This document shows, one piece after another, positions 7,638 through 17,214 of a stretch of DNA of 53,541 nt (its first letter is position 1; each line of letters begins with the position of its first letter). Source of the stretch: JASJGK01 sp033791585 (GTDB lineage: Bacteria; SAR324; XYD2-FULL-50-16); NCBI GenBank assembly GCA_033791585.1, contig JASJGK010000145.1, positions 1 through 53,541 on the forward strand. The letters are read 5' to 3'. A program made the translations under genes and the position numbers. The notes below the pieces were generated by a model. The model saw nothing but the letters and a program-made list of their open reading frames with translations. It had not been told where the DNA came from and searched no databases.

Positions 7638-10600
7638 ATGAATTTTTTTAAGTCTTTACAAAATGACGATATTAAAGGCCAGCTCTTTTCTTCTCATCTA
7701 GTATTGTCTGCTATTGGGGTTGTTCTTCTAATATTGGCCTTTTTTTCTACTCTTATTATGAGAAATATTGCCATAAAGGTAGTTGAGAGTAGCCAGCCTA
7801 AAATGGAGTCAATTGATCATATTGCCAATCAATTAATGGAAGCTGATTTGACCTTGAAAAACTGGGTAAACAAAAAGGACAAAAAGCAAAAGGTGAAAGT
7901 TTTATTGATCTGGGAAGGCAAAATTTACCCAAGCTTAGCTAAATTTCAAGAGTTACTTAAAGACGAAGGCCATGTGATTCAAGATCTTTTCAACGAACTT
8001 AAAGGCAATATTGTTGAGCTTGAACGTCTCCATGTAAGGGTCGCACATGTTTCGGGTAAACCTGAAAATGAACCTGACCGTGTATTGTTCAATGAAAAAG
8101 TAACTAAAATCACCACCCAGACCAAGCAAAATTTTTCTGCTTTTAAAGCTGCAGCTCCAGGAAAATTAAAGAATGATGTAGAACATTATCTAGCTAGTTT
8201 TGGAAACAACTTTGCCTTGAGTTTAACTATTTTAGATAGCTACTTGGATCGCCAAACGGTGGATAGAAAAAGCCACTACCTTAAAACCCTGGCCCTTGGG
8301 AAAAGTTATTTGGGTAAATTAAAAAGGAAATCTCTTAATTTTAAACAAAGGAAAATACTGACGGAGATTGAAGATGATTTGGAGTCTTTTGTTCTTGCCG
8401 CCGATATTGTGACAAAAAAAAGAGAGAATCCTCAATGGAATCTGAGTAACTTTATACTCAATGTTGAAGCTCCTCCTGTACTCTATGAAATTTATGAAAT
8501 ATTAGGTGAATTGGAAGAAATTCAATCTTTAGAATTAAAATCTGATGCTGAAACTACCATTTTTATAGGTTATGCTTCATTAGGCATGACTTTCGTTTTG
8601 ATTGTTGTGATGATTGTTGCCGCATATATCCTTTCTAAAAGGAATGCAGCAAAGTTAGCCGCGCCTATTCAAGCTTTGACTCAAGCTGCAGGAAGATTTT
8701 CAGAAGGGGACTTGAAAGTAGATATTCCTGAAAATACAAAGGGAGAAGTAGGTGAGCTTACAGCTGCCTTCAACCGCATGAGAGACAGCTTATTGGGAAG
8801 TTATGGACGTTTGCAGGCTGTTTTTAATACTGTGGTGGAGGGGATAGTTATTCTCGATGAAGATGGGAAGATCTTAAATATCAACCCTTCGGTTGAAGAT
8901 ACTTTTGGCTTTACTATGCAATTTTTAGTGGGAAAACCCTTTCAGGTATTGCTCAGTGAAGACGATGATGCTGCATGGGCCACAGTTTTAGAAAAAAGAG
9001 GTGAAAAAAACAGAACACAACTCACAGAAGTTGTGGGTAAGCATTTTAGCGGAAATACCTTCCCCTTATACCTTTCGATTTCTGAGATTATACAAAAGGA
9101 CCGGACTCTTTACACAGCGGTCTTAAGGGATATTTCCCAAGAAAAAGAAATCCAAGAAGCTCTTATTGGAGCTAAAGAGAAAGCACAAAGTGCAGACCAG
9201 TTAAAAAGTGCTTTTTTGGCCAATGTAAGCCACGAAATCCGCACGCCTATGAATTCCATTATTGGTATGACCGGCCTTGCTTTGGGAACGGACCTAAAGC
9301 CTAACCAGAAACGTTATATCCAAGCGGCGAATGCTGGTGGAATTGCACTTTTAAAATTGATCAATGACATTTTAGATCTTTCAAAAATGGAAGCTGGTAA
9401 ATTAACCATCGAGACCATTGATTTTGATCTTGTTCCCTTGGCTGAGGAAGTAACCGAGCAATTTTATGCGGAGGCACAAAAAAAAGACTTGCAAATAGCT
9501 TTGGATATTGATCCTAAAATACCTTCTATTTTAGTAGGCGATCCAAATAGAATTCGGCAAGTTTTAATGAACATCTTAGGAAATGCTATTAAGTTTACTG
9601 AAGAAGGGGCAGTGAACGTAATTGTAACCCTCGAAAACCAAGTTGATGATAAAAATGTACTGCTTTTTCATATCCAAGATACAGGTATTGGTATTCCGCC
9701 TGATCGTGTCGGGTATATTTTTGATTCCTTTGTCCAGTCCGACTCTTCAACAAGCAGAAAATATGGTGGAACAGGGCTAGGAACGACCATTTCGAAAGAA
9801 CTGGTAGAGCTGATGGGTGGGAAAATATGGCTTGAAAGCGCCCTTGGGGAGGGCACTACTTTCTTTATAAGTTTGACCCTCAAAAGGGGAGCCGCAAATG
9901 AATTTGAAAGGCATAGTTCAATATTCGACGCTGGAATCGAAAACGTTTTATTAGTAGAGAGTCATATAGAATCCTCAAGGGCAATTTCAAATGTGTTGTT
10001 AAACTGGGGCTGTAATGTTTTATCTGCAAATTCTAAAGAAGAGGCAGAAGAGTGCAGTACAAATCAAAAATTCGATGCGCTAATTGTTGATGCCAGCCTT
10101 CCGGAATTCAAAAGCCTAGAGTTAGTTGCCCGTTTGAAAGAAAAAACCGAATTTAAAGACACACCTGTAGTGTTACTTTTTTCGTATCTATCCCCAAATC
10201 ACTTAAGGGATATGGAAAAGTATTCCATTAAGCACTATCTTTTTAAGCCTGTTAAGCGGGCTGAGTTAAAAAACAAATTGATAGAATTTGCTTTAGAAAA
10301 AAAGGGAAATAGCAATATTAAGTCAAACATAACAAAAATACACAAGACTAGGCCTAAAATACTTGTTGTAGAGGATGATTTGGCAACGCAGGAGTTAATT
10401 GAATATCGGCTTTCCAACCAAGACTTAACTTTTGTTATTTATGGAACAGGTGAAGAAGCTCTAACCTTTTTAAAGGAAAATACCTGCGACCTAATGCTAT
10501 TGGATTACAACCTTCCGGATTATAATGGCATGGATTTAGCTAAGAAGATCCAAGAAGGCAATTTTGATGGGGGATTTCCCATTTTCTCCATTACCGCCGC

Positions 10601-11384
10601 CGATACAAGCGAATTTGCTCAGGAGTCTTTTGATGTTGGGATAGTGGAATTTATAGAAAAACCCTTGGACTTTGATAAACTCTTCCGTCTCTTTGAAAGC
10701 TACCTGGACTTTAAAATTATTGATCATCAGTTGGAAAAAAATTCAAATGATAATCTGAAAATCGAGCTGCCTAATTTAATTCCTGGAGTTAATTTGGAAG
10801 TGGGGCTGAAACGTTGGGGAAGTGCTACTGTGTACTTAGGAGCGTTGAAAAACTTTGTTCGTCGGTTTTCTGAAAAATTGGCAGACCTTGAATCTTTGGT
10901 TGACCAGTTGGACTATCATGGGATTATGCAAATGGCCCACCTCTTTAAAGGCGCAGCAGGAAACATCAATGCTACTGAATTGTATGAAGCGGCAAAGAAA
11001 TTGGAAAAATCCTCAATTGAAGAAAATGAGCATAAGGTCATTGAGGCATGTGATCTTTTGGTTGAGTTGTTTGGGGTCTGTTCCAAATCGGTTAATGAAT
11101 TGTTGCAAAGTCACAGTGGTGAGATTATCCCAACGGAAGTTGTGGAAGTTTCCAGTGCTGAAGTATTAATTTTAATGAATGAAATTATAACGGCCTTGAA
11201 CAAAGGTGAGGGGTTGGAAGCGGAAAAATTACTTCAAGAGTATCGTGGGCAACTGATTGGTTCTTTTGAGAGAGGTTTTTTAGATCTTTTGCTGGAGGAA
11301 ATCGATGAGTTTAATCTTGAAGCAGCGGCTTCACGGTTACTTAATGTTAAGATAGAACTGCAAAAATCTATGGATGACGAGTAA
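7638..11384 (+). CDS. hybrid sensor histidine kinase with two receiver domains and Hpt
   Basis: This is a 1248-residue membrane phosphorelay protein. The first membrane segment lies at about residues 18-45, followed by a helical sensor region to about 300 and a second membrane segment at about 305-327. HAMP follows (about 330-382), then PAS (about 390-490), a HisKA domain with H532 in SHEIRTPMNS, and an ATPase domain with N649 in the N box and a GTGLGTT lid. The first receiver (about 768-885) keeps the acceptor Asp818 and the Lys of FKPV, but its acidic pocket reads VESH instead of D-D. The second receiver (about 909-1025) is canonical with D913, D914 and D956. An Hpt domain carries H1101 in HLFKGAAGN. 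A helical tail of about 100 residues follows. The 3' end overlaps the convergent TonB-like gene by 17 bp. The output partner is not encoded nearby. Confidence 0.9.
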   Translation: MNFFKSLQNDDIKGQLFSSHLVLSAIGVVLLILAFFSTLIMRNIAIKVVESSQPKMESIDHIANQLMEADLTLKNWVNKKDKKQKVKVLLIWEGKIYPSLAKFQELLKDEGHVIQDLFNELKGNIVELERLHVRVAHVSGKPENEPDRVLFNEKVTKITTQTKQNFSAFKAAAPGKLKNDVEHYLASFGNNFALSLTILDSYLDRQTVDRKSHYLKTLALGKSYLGKLKRKSLNFKQRKILTEIEDDLESFVLAADIVTKKRENPQWNLSNFILNVEAPPVLYEIYEILGELEEIQSLELKSDAETTIFIGYASLGMTFVLIVVMIVAAYILSKRNAAKLAAPIQALTQAAGRFSEGDLKVDIPENTKGEVGELTAAFNRMRDSLLGSYGRLQAVFNTVVEGIVILDEDGKILNINPSVEDTFGFTMQFLVGKPFQVLLSEDDDAAWATVLEKRGEKNRTQLTEVVGKHFSGNTFPLYLSISEIIQKDRTLYTAVLRDISQEKEIQEALIGAKEKAQSADQLKSAFLANVSHEIRTPMNSIIGMTGLALGTDLKPNQKRYIQAANAGGIALLKLINDILDLSKMEAGKLTIETIDFDLVPLAEEVTEQFYAEAQKKDLQIALDIDPKIPSILVGDPNRIRQVLMNILGNAIKFTEEGAVNVIVTLENQVDDKNVLLFHIQDTGIGIPPDRVGYIFDSFVQSDSSTSRKYGGTGLGTTISKELVELMGGKIWLESALGEGTTFFISLTLKRGAANEFERHSSIFDAGIENVLLVESHIESSRAISNVLLNWGCNVLSANSKEEAEECSTNQKFDALIVDASLPEFKSLELVARLKEKTEFKDTPVVLLFSYLSPNHLRDMEKYSIKHYLFKPVKRAELKNKLIEFALEKKGNSNIKSNITKIHKTRPKILVVEDDLATQELIEYRLSNQDLTFVIYGTGEEALTFLKENTCDLMLLDYNLPDYNGMDLAKKIQEGNFDGGFPIFSITAADTSEFAQESFDVGIVEFIEKPLDFDKLFRLFESYLDFKIIDHQLEKNSNDNLKIELPNLIPGVNLEVGLKRWGSATVYLGALKNFVRRFSEKLADLESLVDQLDYHGIMQMAHLFKGAAGNINATELYEAAKKLEKSSIEENEHKVIEACDLLVELFGVCSKSVNELLQSHSGEIIPTEVVEVSSAEVLILMNEIITALNKGEGLEAEKLLQEYRGQLIGSFERGFLDLLLEEIDEFNLEAAASRLLNVKIELQKSMDDE

Positions 11385-12111
11385 GGGTAAAGTGGATTGT
11401 GCCTGTTTGCTCTGGGGTTCCACTACGGGCAGACTCAAAACGGTACTGACTTAATAATTTTATCGCTATTTGCTCTAAAGCTTGGTCACCCTTGACCAAT
11501 GCAAAAATGTTGGTCACACGCCCCTCTGCAGTAACTGAAAACTGTAAAGTTATGGTAACGTCTTGCCTAATATCTAAAGGTGGGGTGAATGGCTGGTAAA
11601 TTAATTCTCTTCCTTTGGCATCACCTTCAATGACCGTTGCACTATTGCTTGTGACTGCCTTTTTTTCTGGGTTGGGTTGACCTGGGGTGAGGGCTTCTTT
11701 TTTTGAATCCTGGGGCTGATTTGAGCTTCTTTTTTGGAGTCCTGCTTCTGCAGTGACTTTTGTAGCAGGCAAATCTTTTAACAAGGGCATTTCTGCGGCC
11801 TCCCAGTTGCCTAAACTTTCAACTTCCTCTTCTGACTCGTCGTTTTGTGGAGCAGGGGACTTTGGAAAAACATCCCTTTTTTGGAGAACTTTTGTTTTAA
11901 TGGGGCTTTGGCGAGTCGAGGTCATCCCTTTAAGTTTTACAGGGGCCTGTGCTAATTCAACGGAGATGAACTTTGGTTTGAGCTTGATCTGTTTGTTGGG
12001 GTGCGCAAAAAAGAGAAATAAACTGACATGTATTCCTAAGGAAAATAGGACTAATTTGAGGATCAATTGATTGTGGTTTGGGTCTTCTCTAGTATGGGGG
12101 TTTAAATTCAT
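11368..12111 (-). CDS. TonB-like energy transducer
   Basis: This is a 247-residue protein with a single N-terminal membrane anchor (about residues 18-38). A long Pro/Lys/Glu-rich linker spans the periplasm, and a C-terminal domain carries the TonB fold signature: LIYQPFTPPLDIRQDVTITLQFSVTAEGRV and a final A-I-K-L-L-S-Q-Y-R-F-x-x-A-R motif. It would couple proton-motive force to outer-membrane receptors together with ExbB/ExbD, which are not seen in this window. It is shorter in its linker than many TonBs, and some members of this group act in other envelope complexes. It converges with the histidine kinase gene and lies downstream of the rpsA terminator. Confidence 0.75.
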   Translation of the reverse strand: MNLNPHTREDPNHNQLILKLVLFSLGIHVSLFLFFAHPNKQIKLKPKFISVELAQAPVKLKGMTSTRQSPIKTKVLQKRDVFPKSPAPQNDESEEEVESLGNWEAAEMPLLKDLPATKVTAEAGLQKRSSNQPQDSKKEALTPGQPNPEKKAVTSNSATVIEGDAKGRELIYQPFTPPLDIRQDVTITLQFSVTAEGRVTNIFALVKGDQALEQIAIKLLSQYRFESARSGTPEQTGTIHFTLTRHP

Positions 12112-12210
12112 TTTTGACTTAAAGCCTTGGCGAGGTTAGGAGAACCTACTTAAAGATCTTCAGATTAGAATCTTCAATTTAAAATATTTGAGTTAAAAGT
12201 AAGCAAAAAA

Positions 12211-12247
12211 AAAGGCAGATAGGTATAACCATCTGCCTTCTTTTTAG
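12211..12247 (-). terminator. rho-independent terminator of rpsA
   Basis: A perfect 9-bp stem AAGGCAGAT/ATCTGCCTT (12212-12220 with 12231-12239) has a 10-nt loop. Read on the minus strand it is followed by a run of nine T. It begins about 26 bp after the rpsA stop. The plus strand also ends in CTTTTT, so it could work in both directions. Confidence 0.9.
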
Positions 12248-12264
12248 ATCATCATCTAACGAAA

Positions 12265-14019
12265 TTACTCTTCGCTGTTTGAAGCTTCTTCAAGTTTCTG
12301 CACTTCTTCTTTGATGCGCATAGCTTCTTTTTCTTCTTCTTCTTTTGTACCAGTTGCCTGTCCGTCACCCTTTAGGGTTTCCATGTTGTCAGCTAGTGGT
12401 TGAACTTCACCAGAATCATCAACAGTACCTGTTACACTCAAGCCTAGACGGCGCTCGCTCATGTTAAGGTTAATAACCTTAGCCTGTACTTCGCTGTCTA
12501 AAGGGTAAAACTTAATTAAGCTTTGCTTTGATACTTCAGCATCAATTTCACTGATGTGAACTAGGCCTTCAACACCTGGCATCACTTCAACAAAAACACC
12601 AAAATCAGCAACATGAACAACTTTACCGATTACTAAATCGTCTTCGTTGATTTCGCCTTCCAAGGTTTCCCAAGGGTCAGAATCAATTTGCTTAATTCCA
12701 AGAGAAAGTCTCTGGTTATCAACATCTACATTTAAGATCTTCACTTCGATCTCATCACCTTTTGAGTAGTAATCATTGGGATTTTTTTGTCTTTGTGACC
12801 AAGACATATCAGAGATATGTACAAGTCCATCAATTCCTTCATCCAATCCAACAAAGATACCAAAATCAGTAATGTTTCTGATCTTGCCCATTACAACTGT
12901 GCCAGAAGGCTTAGTATCAGCAATTTCTTTCCAAGGGTTGTTCATGGCTTCTTTCATAGAAAGAGAAATTCTTCTTTGCTCTGTATCAATTTCTTTGATA
13001 ATAGCTTGAACTTCATCACCTAAAGCAACAACGCTAGATGGCTGACGTACTTTTTTAGTCCAGCTCATTTCACTTACGTGAATTAAACCTTCAACACCTT
13101 CTTCAATTTCAATAAAGGCACCGTAGTTAGTTAGACTAACAACTTTACCAGTAACCTCAGTTCCCATTGGGTACTTGTTGATTACGTTGTTCCAAGGGTT
13201 GGCTTGCTTCTGCTTAAGGCCAAGAGAAACCTTTTCGTCTTCAGCATCAAACTTAAGAACCATAACTTCAATTTCATCACCGATAGCATACATTTCAGAT
13301 GGGTGAACAATTCTGCCCCAAGTCATGTCAGTAATGTGTAGCAGACCATCAACGCCACCTAAGTCAACAAAGATACCGTAGTCAGTGATGTTTTTAACGT
13401 GACCGTTAATGAGTGAACCTTCCTCAAGCTGAGTTAGAGTCTTCTTACGTTGTTCTGCACGATCTACTTCTAGGATCGCTCTTCGACTAAGAACAATGTT
13501 GCCTCTCTTTGGGTTGTACTTTAAAATCTTAAAGTCAAAACGTTCATTGATAAGCTTGTCTAGGTTCCTTACAGGTCGCAAGTCAACTTGTGAGCCAGGT
13601 AAGAAAGCTTTAATGCCGATATCAACACTTAAGCCACCTTTAATTCTTGCGGTAATAACACCAGAAACTGTTCCATCTTGTTCGAAGATAGCACCAACAT
13701 CTTCCCAAACGCGAAGTTTAATCGCTTTTTCTTTAGATACAATTACTTGGCCATATTCGTCTTCGAAATGCTCAATATAGATGTCTGTATCATCACCAAT
13801 AGCAACAGTAAGTTCGCCAGTTAGGTTGTGAAATTCTTGGGTAGGTACTTGACCTTCTGACTTGTAACCAAAATCAATGGTAACAAAGTCTTTTGTAATT
13901 TTTGTAACTTTACCTTGAACGATTTCTTGCTCGTTAAGGTTTTCAAGAGTGGCAGCAATCTGACCGTCAAAGTCAAACTCTTCGTCAGAAAACTGGATAG
14001 TATAATTAGGTGTAGACAT
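12265..14019 (-). CDS. rpsA: 30S ribosomal protein S1
   Basis: This is a 584-residue protein with six S1 (OB-fold) repeats, at roughly residues 33-100, 115-183, 198-268, 285-355, 372-442 and 457-527. Each has the typical G-x-V-x-x-I/L-T-x-F/Y-G-x-F-V/I-x-x-x-G-x-x-G-L-V/L-H-I/V-S-E/D pattern (for example VHISDMSW, IHVSEMSW, LHITDMTW). The first two repeats are the divergent ribosome-binding ones. The C-terminus is acidic and rich in Glu. Size and domain count match the Gram-negative S1 that binds mRNA leaders during initiation. The usual neighbours cmk and ihfB are absent. The long upstream region has a hairpin and repeats that could be an autoregulatory leader. Confidence 0.95.
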   Translation of the reverse strand: MSTPNYTIQFSDEEFDFDGQIAATLENLNEQEIVQGKVTKITKDFVTIDFGYKSEGQVPTQEFHNLTGELTVAIGDDTDIYIEHFEDEYGQVIVSKEKAIKLRVWEDVGAIFEQDGTVSGVITARIKGGLSVDIGIKAFLPGSQVDLRPVRNLDKLINERFDFKILKYNPKRGNIVLSRRAILEVDRAEQRKKTLTQLEEGSLINGHVKNITDYGIFVDLGGVDGLLHITDMTWGRIVHPSEMYAIGDEIEVMVLKFDAEDEKVSLGLKQKQANPWNNVINKYPMGTEVTGKVVSLTNYGAFIEIEEGVEGLIHVSEMSWTKKVRQPSSVVALGDEVQAIIKEIDTEQRRISLSMKEAMNNPWKEIADTKPSGTVVMGKIRNITDFGIFVGLDEGIDGLVHISDMSWSQRQKNPNDYYSKGDEIEVKILNVDVDNQRLSLGIKQIDSDPWETLEGEINEDDLVIGKVVHVADFGVFVEVMPGVEGLVHISEIDAEVSKQSLIKFYPLDSEVQAKVINLNMSERRLGLSVTGTVDDSGEVQPLADNMETLKGDGQATGTKEEEEKEAMRIKEEVQKLEEASNSEE

Positions 14020-14150
14020 GAATAAAAGGTTATATAAGTGGTTAAGAAAGTACTGGGTTTAAGCCAATAAAAAAGGTATTTTTGCAAATGAAAAACTAAA
14101 GGTCAAGCCCTAATATAGAAAAGAATAAGAGAAATCGATAAGGCTGGTTT

Positions 14151-14179
14151 AAAGCCCTGAATTTTCGTTTCAGGGCTTT
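14151..14179. other. 10-bp perfect hairpin in the rpsA upstream region
   Basis: AAAGCCCTGA pairs with TCAGGGCTTT (14151-14160 with 14170-14179) across a 9-nt loop. No T run follows on either strand, so a simple intrinsic terminator is unlikely. It lies about 130 bases upstream of the rpsA start and could be a leader structure, an attenuator or the 3' end of the upstream copper-storage gene transcript. Confidence 0.6.
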
Positions 14180-14252
14180 GTATAAATCAAGGTAATTTAC
14201 GTTAAATAGAGGTCATTTAGCGCAGTTTTTCTTTATTTTTGCGTAAAATTGC

Positions 14253-14311
14253 GCAACTTTTCGCAGTTTTTTGAAGCTTAGTGATAACTGTATGCAACTT
14301 TTCGCAGTTTT
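14253..14311. repeat. two 18-bp direct repeats (period 41 bp)
   Basis: GCAACTTTTCGCAGTTTT is found at 14253-14270 and again, identical, at 14294-14311. Partial copies of the CGCAGTTTT end also flank it at about 14220-14229. The whole stretch 14020-14508 has no convincing gene. A 66-codon frame through these repeats has a low-complexity product and no ribosome-binding site. Confidence 0.75.
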
Positions 14312-14508
14312 CTGTAAAATTTTGCACTTTGACTAAGCTATCTGAAAAAAATCTCAGTCCGTCGAAAACCCCCATTCGTATTTTTCCGCTATTGTAAAAA
14401 AATTGGGTAGTTTTCAAAACAAGATGTAAATTTTCAAAATTTACTCAGCTTCAAAAAAATAGTAAACAATTAGTACCCGTTTAAAAACTAGCTAATTGCT
14501 AATAAGGA

Positions 14509-14964
14509 TTAAGCAACCTTTTTGCATTCTTTGATGCATTCTTTACAAGAATCATAACAGGCTTTGCAGTTTTCATGCTTTTTGATGTGCTTTTTGCACT
14601 CTTTGGCGCAATCTTCACAGACTTTTATACAAACTTCAGCCAATGCACTCAGGTGTTTTTGGTTGCCGGCAGAATATTTCATCAATAACTGGCAAGCATC
14701 AACTGCATCTTGGGCTGTCTCAAGGCATTTTACTAAACTTAAATCTTTTTCTTTTAGAAGTAAGATGCAGTGGTCTACACATTCTGTCCCTTTGATCACG
14801 CAGTCTGCAGCAGCGGCTGAAAGTTTAGCGTTTTTTGCCATTCCGCCATGGCCCATGTGGTCCATTGACTTTGCCATCAAGGGTGTTGCGCTCGCAAGTG
14901 CGGCTGTTCCCATTGCGCCTGCGACAAATCCACGGCGAGTAATTTTGTTCATTTGGTCTTCCAT
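14509..14964 (-). CDS. Tat-exported four-helix Cys-rich copper-storage-like protein (Csp1-like)
   Basis: This is a 151-residue protein with a twin-arginine signal (ITRRGFVAGAMG) and a cleavage region near ATPLMA. A Met/His motif, MDHMGHGGM, follows the signal. The mature helical domain has 14 cysteines, many spaced C-x2-3-C (CIKVCEDCAKEC and CYDSCKECIKEC). This is the arrangement of the Csp family, in which Cys side chains line a four-helix bundle that stores many Cu(I) ions. Csp1 of methanotrophs is also Tat-exported. An alternative start at 14952 (MNKITRR) has a GGAAG spaced properly and still leaves a complete Tat signal. Copper storage or detoxification in the periplasm is the best guess. 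The related DUF326 label is also possible. Confidence 0.8.
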   Translation of the reverse strand: MEDQMNKITRRGFVAGAMGTAALASATPLMAKSMDHMGHGGMAKNAKLSAAAADCVIKGTECVDHCILLLKEKDLSLVKCLETAQDAVDACQLLMKYSAGNQKHLSALAEVCIKVCEDCAKECKKHIKKHENCKACYDSCKECIKECKKVA

Positions 14965-15050
14965 ATGTGTCTCTTTAGATAAATTAAAATAGATCTATAT
15001 CTTAATAATTCAGTATGTTCAATCTGAAAATTTAAAGGAATAACGAATAC

Positions 15051-17009
15051 TTATATTACCTCTGCCAGAGCAAAGGTTTCAAAAGATTGTTTTTGGTCAG
15101 GGGAGCCAATGATGGCTATCATGGTGCTCTGAGAAATAATTTGCCCTGGGTCTGGGTTAGAGATAAATTCATCTTCGGTAAAGATGCCCACAACAGAAAC
15201 CCCCGTTTCGGAGCGAATAAAAAGTTCACCTAGATGCTTTCCCACCAATGGGCTGCCTAAATTTAGGCTGTACCAGGTAAGAGATAAAAAGCTGTTGGCA
15301 TTTTTTAGCCTAAGCATTTTTGAATAATGGGGGGAGCTATTGATAGCAGGCTCATAGTGATTGTGACGCAAATTATCAACGGCACTTTGGATTGTCGAAG
15401 TAGGGAATTCTAGATGCAACAACGCCTGCCTAGAAATTTCCAAACCCGCCTCTAAAGCAGGCTGAACCACCATATTAACGCCTTCGGAATAGAGGCTTTG
15501 CATTTCGTCAAAATTTTCAGCCTGCACGATAACCTGAGCCTTGGACCCCGCTTTTTTTGCATGGAGAACAACAGATTTTGTCAGCAAAATATTAGGCATG
15601 GTTACCAATATCATCTTGGCTTTTTGAACCTGAGCTGCCTCTAAAACCACAGCTTGCCCAGCGGCACCATAGATTACAGGGCAGCCTGCATCTTGGCATT
15701 TTTTAATACGCTGTTGGTTCAGCTCGATGATTACAAAAGGCACAGACAATTGCTGTAAAAGTTGGGCCACATGAAAACCCACTGTCCCGCCGCCTGCTAT
15801 GATAACGTGATCTGTTAGCCCCGATTTAGGGATGTTGATTTCCAGTAAGGTGTTTTCTTTTTGGAAACGTTTTTTAAAGGTATATAGATGTTTTGTCAGG
15901 CCCGACATCGGTGGCGTGAGGAGCATAGAAACAATAGCAATAGAAAGCACAAGAGAATACATCTCATAAGAAATGGCTTTGGATTCTAACCCCACCCGAG
16001 CCAACACAAAAGCAAACTCTCCTACCTGAAAAAGCCCTAATCCCACAGCGATTGGGATGACCTTTCCATAGCCAAAGAACTGAGTTACAAAGTAAAAAAT
16101 TAAACCCTTGCCCACGGATACAATGGTTACAACCAGTAAAATCTGAGCCCAGTTTGCCAGTAAAAATTCTGGTTTTAGTAGCATGCCCACGGAAGTAAAA
16201 AAAAGTAGCCCAAACAAATCTCGCAGGGGGATGATGTCACTAAGGGCTTGGTGGGCATATTCAGATTCACTGATCACCATGCCCGCAACGAAGGCCCCAA
16301 ATGCGAATGAAAGACCAAATAGATGGGTAGCGTAGCCCACACCTAGCCCCAGGGTCATGATGGTTAAAAGAAAAAGCTCCCTTGAATTCCACGAGGCAAC
16401 ATAAAATAAAAGTTTTGGGAAAAACCGAGTGCCCAAAAAAACCATGACCAATAAAAATATTGCAGATTTGACGGCCGCCCAGCCTAAAGCGGGCAGGCCA
16501 GATTGTGGGTCGCTCAACTGGGGCAAGATGATCATCAAAGGCACTACTGCCAGATCTTGCACAATAAGCATCCCAACCATTACCCGACTGGATAGGGTTC
16601 CCATCCAACCTTGGTTGATCAAGGTTTTTAAGATAACCATGGTGCTGGAAAGAGAAATTAAACCACCTAGCCAAACGGCGGTAATGTTATCATAGCCTAA
16701 AAATTTACCCACCCCAAAGCCAAAGGCGATGGTTAAAAGAATTTGGATTGGCGCACCAATGAGTGCAACGGATTTAACAGGTTTAAGTTCACCAAAAGAA
16801 AACTCAAGGCCTAGGGCAAATAACAATAGGGCTACACCAATTTCAGCTAATAATTCAATTTCATGGGTATCATGAACAGCGTTGAAGGCGCTTAAAAATA
16901 CTCCAGCGACAATGTAGCCAAGTATTAAAGGCTGTTTCAGTTTTTGGGCTACCAAAGCGCCTGCCATTGCGGCAATAACGATGATAATGATGTCGGCTGC
17001 AATTCCCAT
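15051..17009 (-). CDS. KefB/YbaL-type cation:proton antiporter with RCK domains
   Basis: This is a 652-residue CPA2-family transporter. About twelve hydrophobic segments fill residues 1-380, with the family's LFALGLEFSFGEL and GLFQVGEFAFVL motifs. A TrkA-N (RCK) Rossmann domain begins near residue 402 with IIAGGGTVGFHVAQ, followed by a TrkA-C domain (about 560-645). These proteins exchange K+ or Na+ for H+, or act as gated K+ efflux systems, with NAD(H) or glutathione adducts sensed by RCK. The short KefF partner is not present. It stands alone between the Csp-like and TauE/SafE genes. Confidence 0.85.
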   Translation of the reverse strand: MGIAADIIIIVIAAMAGALVAQKLKQPLILGYIVAGVFLSAFNAVHDTHEIELLAEIGVALLLFALGLEFSFGELKPVKSVALIGAPIQILLTIAFGFGVGKFLGYDNITAVWLGGLISLSSTMVILKTLINQGWMGTLSSRVMVGMLIVQDLAVVPLMIILPQLSDPQSGLPALGWAAVKSAIFLLVMVFLGTRFFPKLLFYVASWNSRELFLLTIMTLGLGVGYATHLFGLSFAFGAFVAGMVISESEYAHQALSDIIPLRDLFGLLFFTSVGMLLKPEFLLANWAQILLVVTIVSVGKGLIFYFVTQFFGYGKVIPIAVGLGLFQVGEFAFVLARVGLESKAISYEMYSLVLSIAIVSMLLTPPMSGLTKHLYTFKKRFQKENTLLEINIPKSGLTDHVIIAGGGTVGFHVAQLLQQLSVPFVIIELNQQRIKKCQDAGCPVIYGAAGQAVVLEAAQVQKAKMILVTMPNILLTKSVVLHAKKAGSKAQVIVQAENFDEMQSLYSEGVNMVVQPALEAGLEISRQALLHLEFPTSTIQSAVDNLRHNHYEPAINSSPHYSKMLRLKNANSFLSLTWYSLNLGSPLVGKHLGELFIRSETGVSVVGIFTEDEFISNPDPGQIISQSTMIAIIGSPDQKQSFETFALAEVI

Positions 17010-17214
17010 TTTATTTTAATTTGATGAAGGTTAGGTGGCTTTTTTATAGGTTAAGAGATTCTTAAAATCAGGGCAACGCAAATTGTGTGAATAGGGCTTT
17101 TTTTTATAATCAGTTTATTTGCTGACAAATTTTTGACGGAACCCTATTTCCGTCCTAGTATTCAGATTCCTTATATTTCAGTTTTTGCTTTTTTACAAAC
17201 TTGACACTCCCCCT

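Noticed and set aside
14217..14417. 66-codon minus-strand frame through the 18-bp repeats
   Set aside because: Low-complexity product, no ribosome-binding site, and the frame is explained by the repeats and high AT content.
17201..17206. TTGACA match upstream of the TauE/SafE gene
   Set aside because: It lies only 9 bp before the chosen start codon, so it cannot be a normal -35 for this gene.
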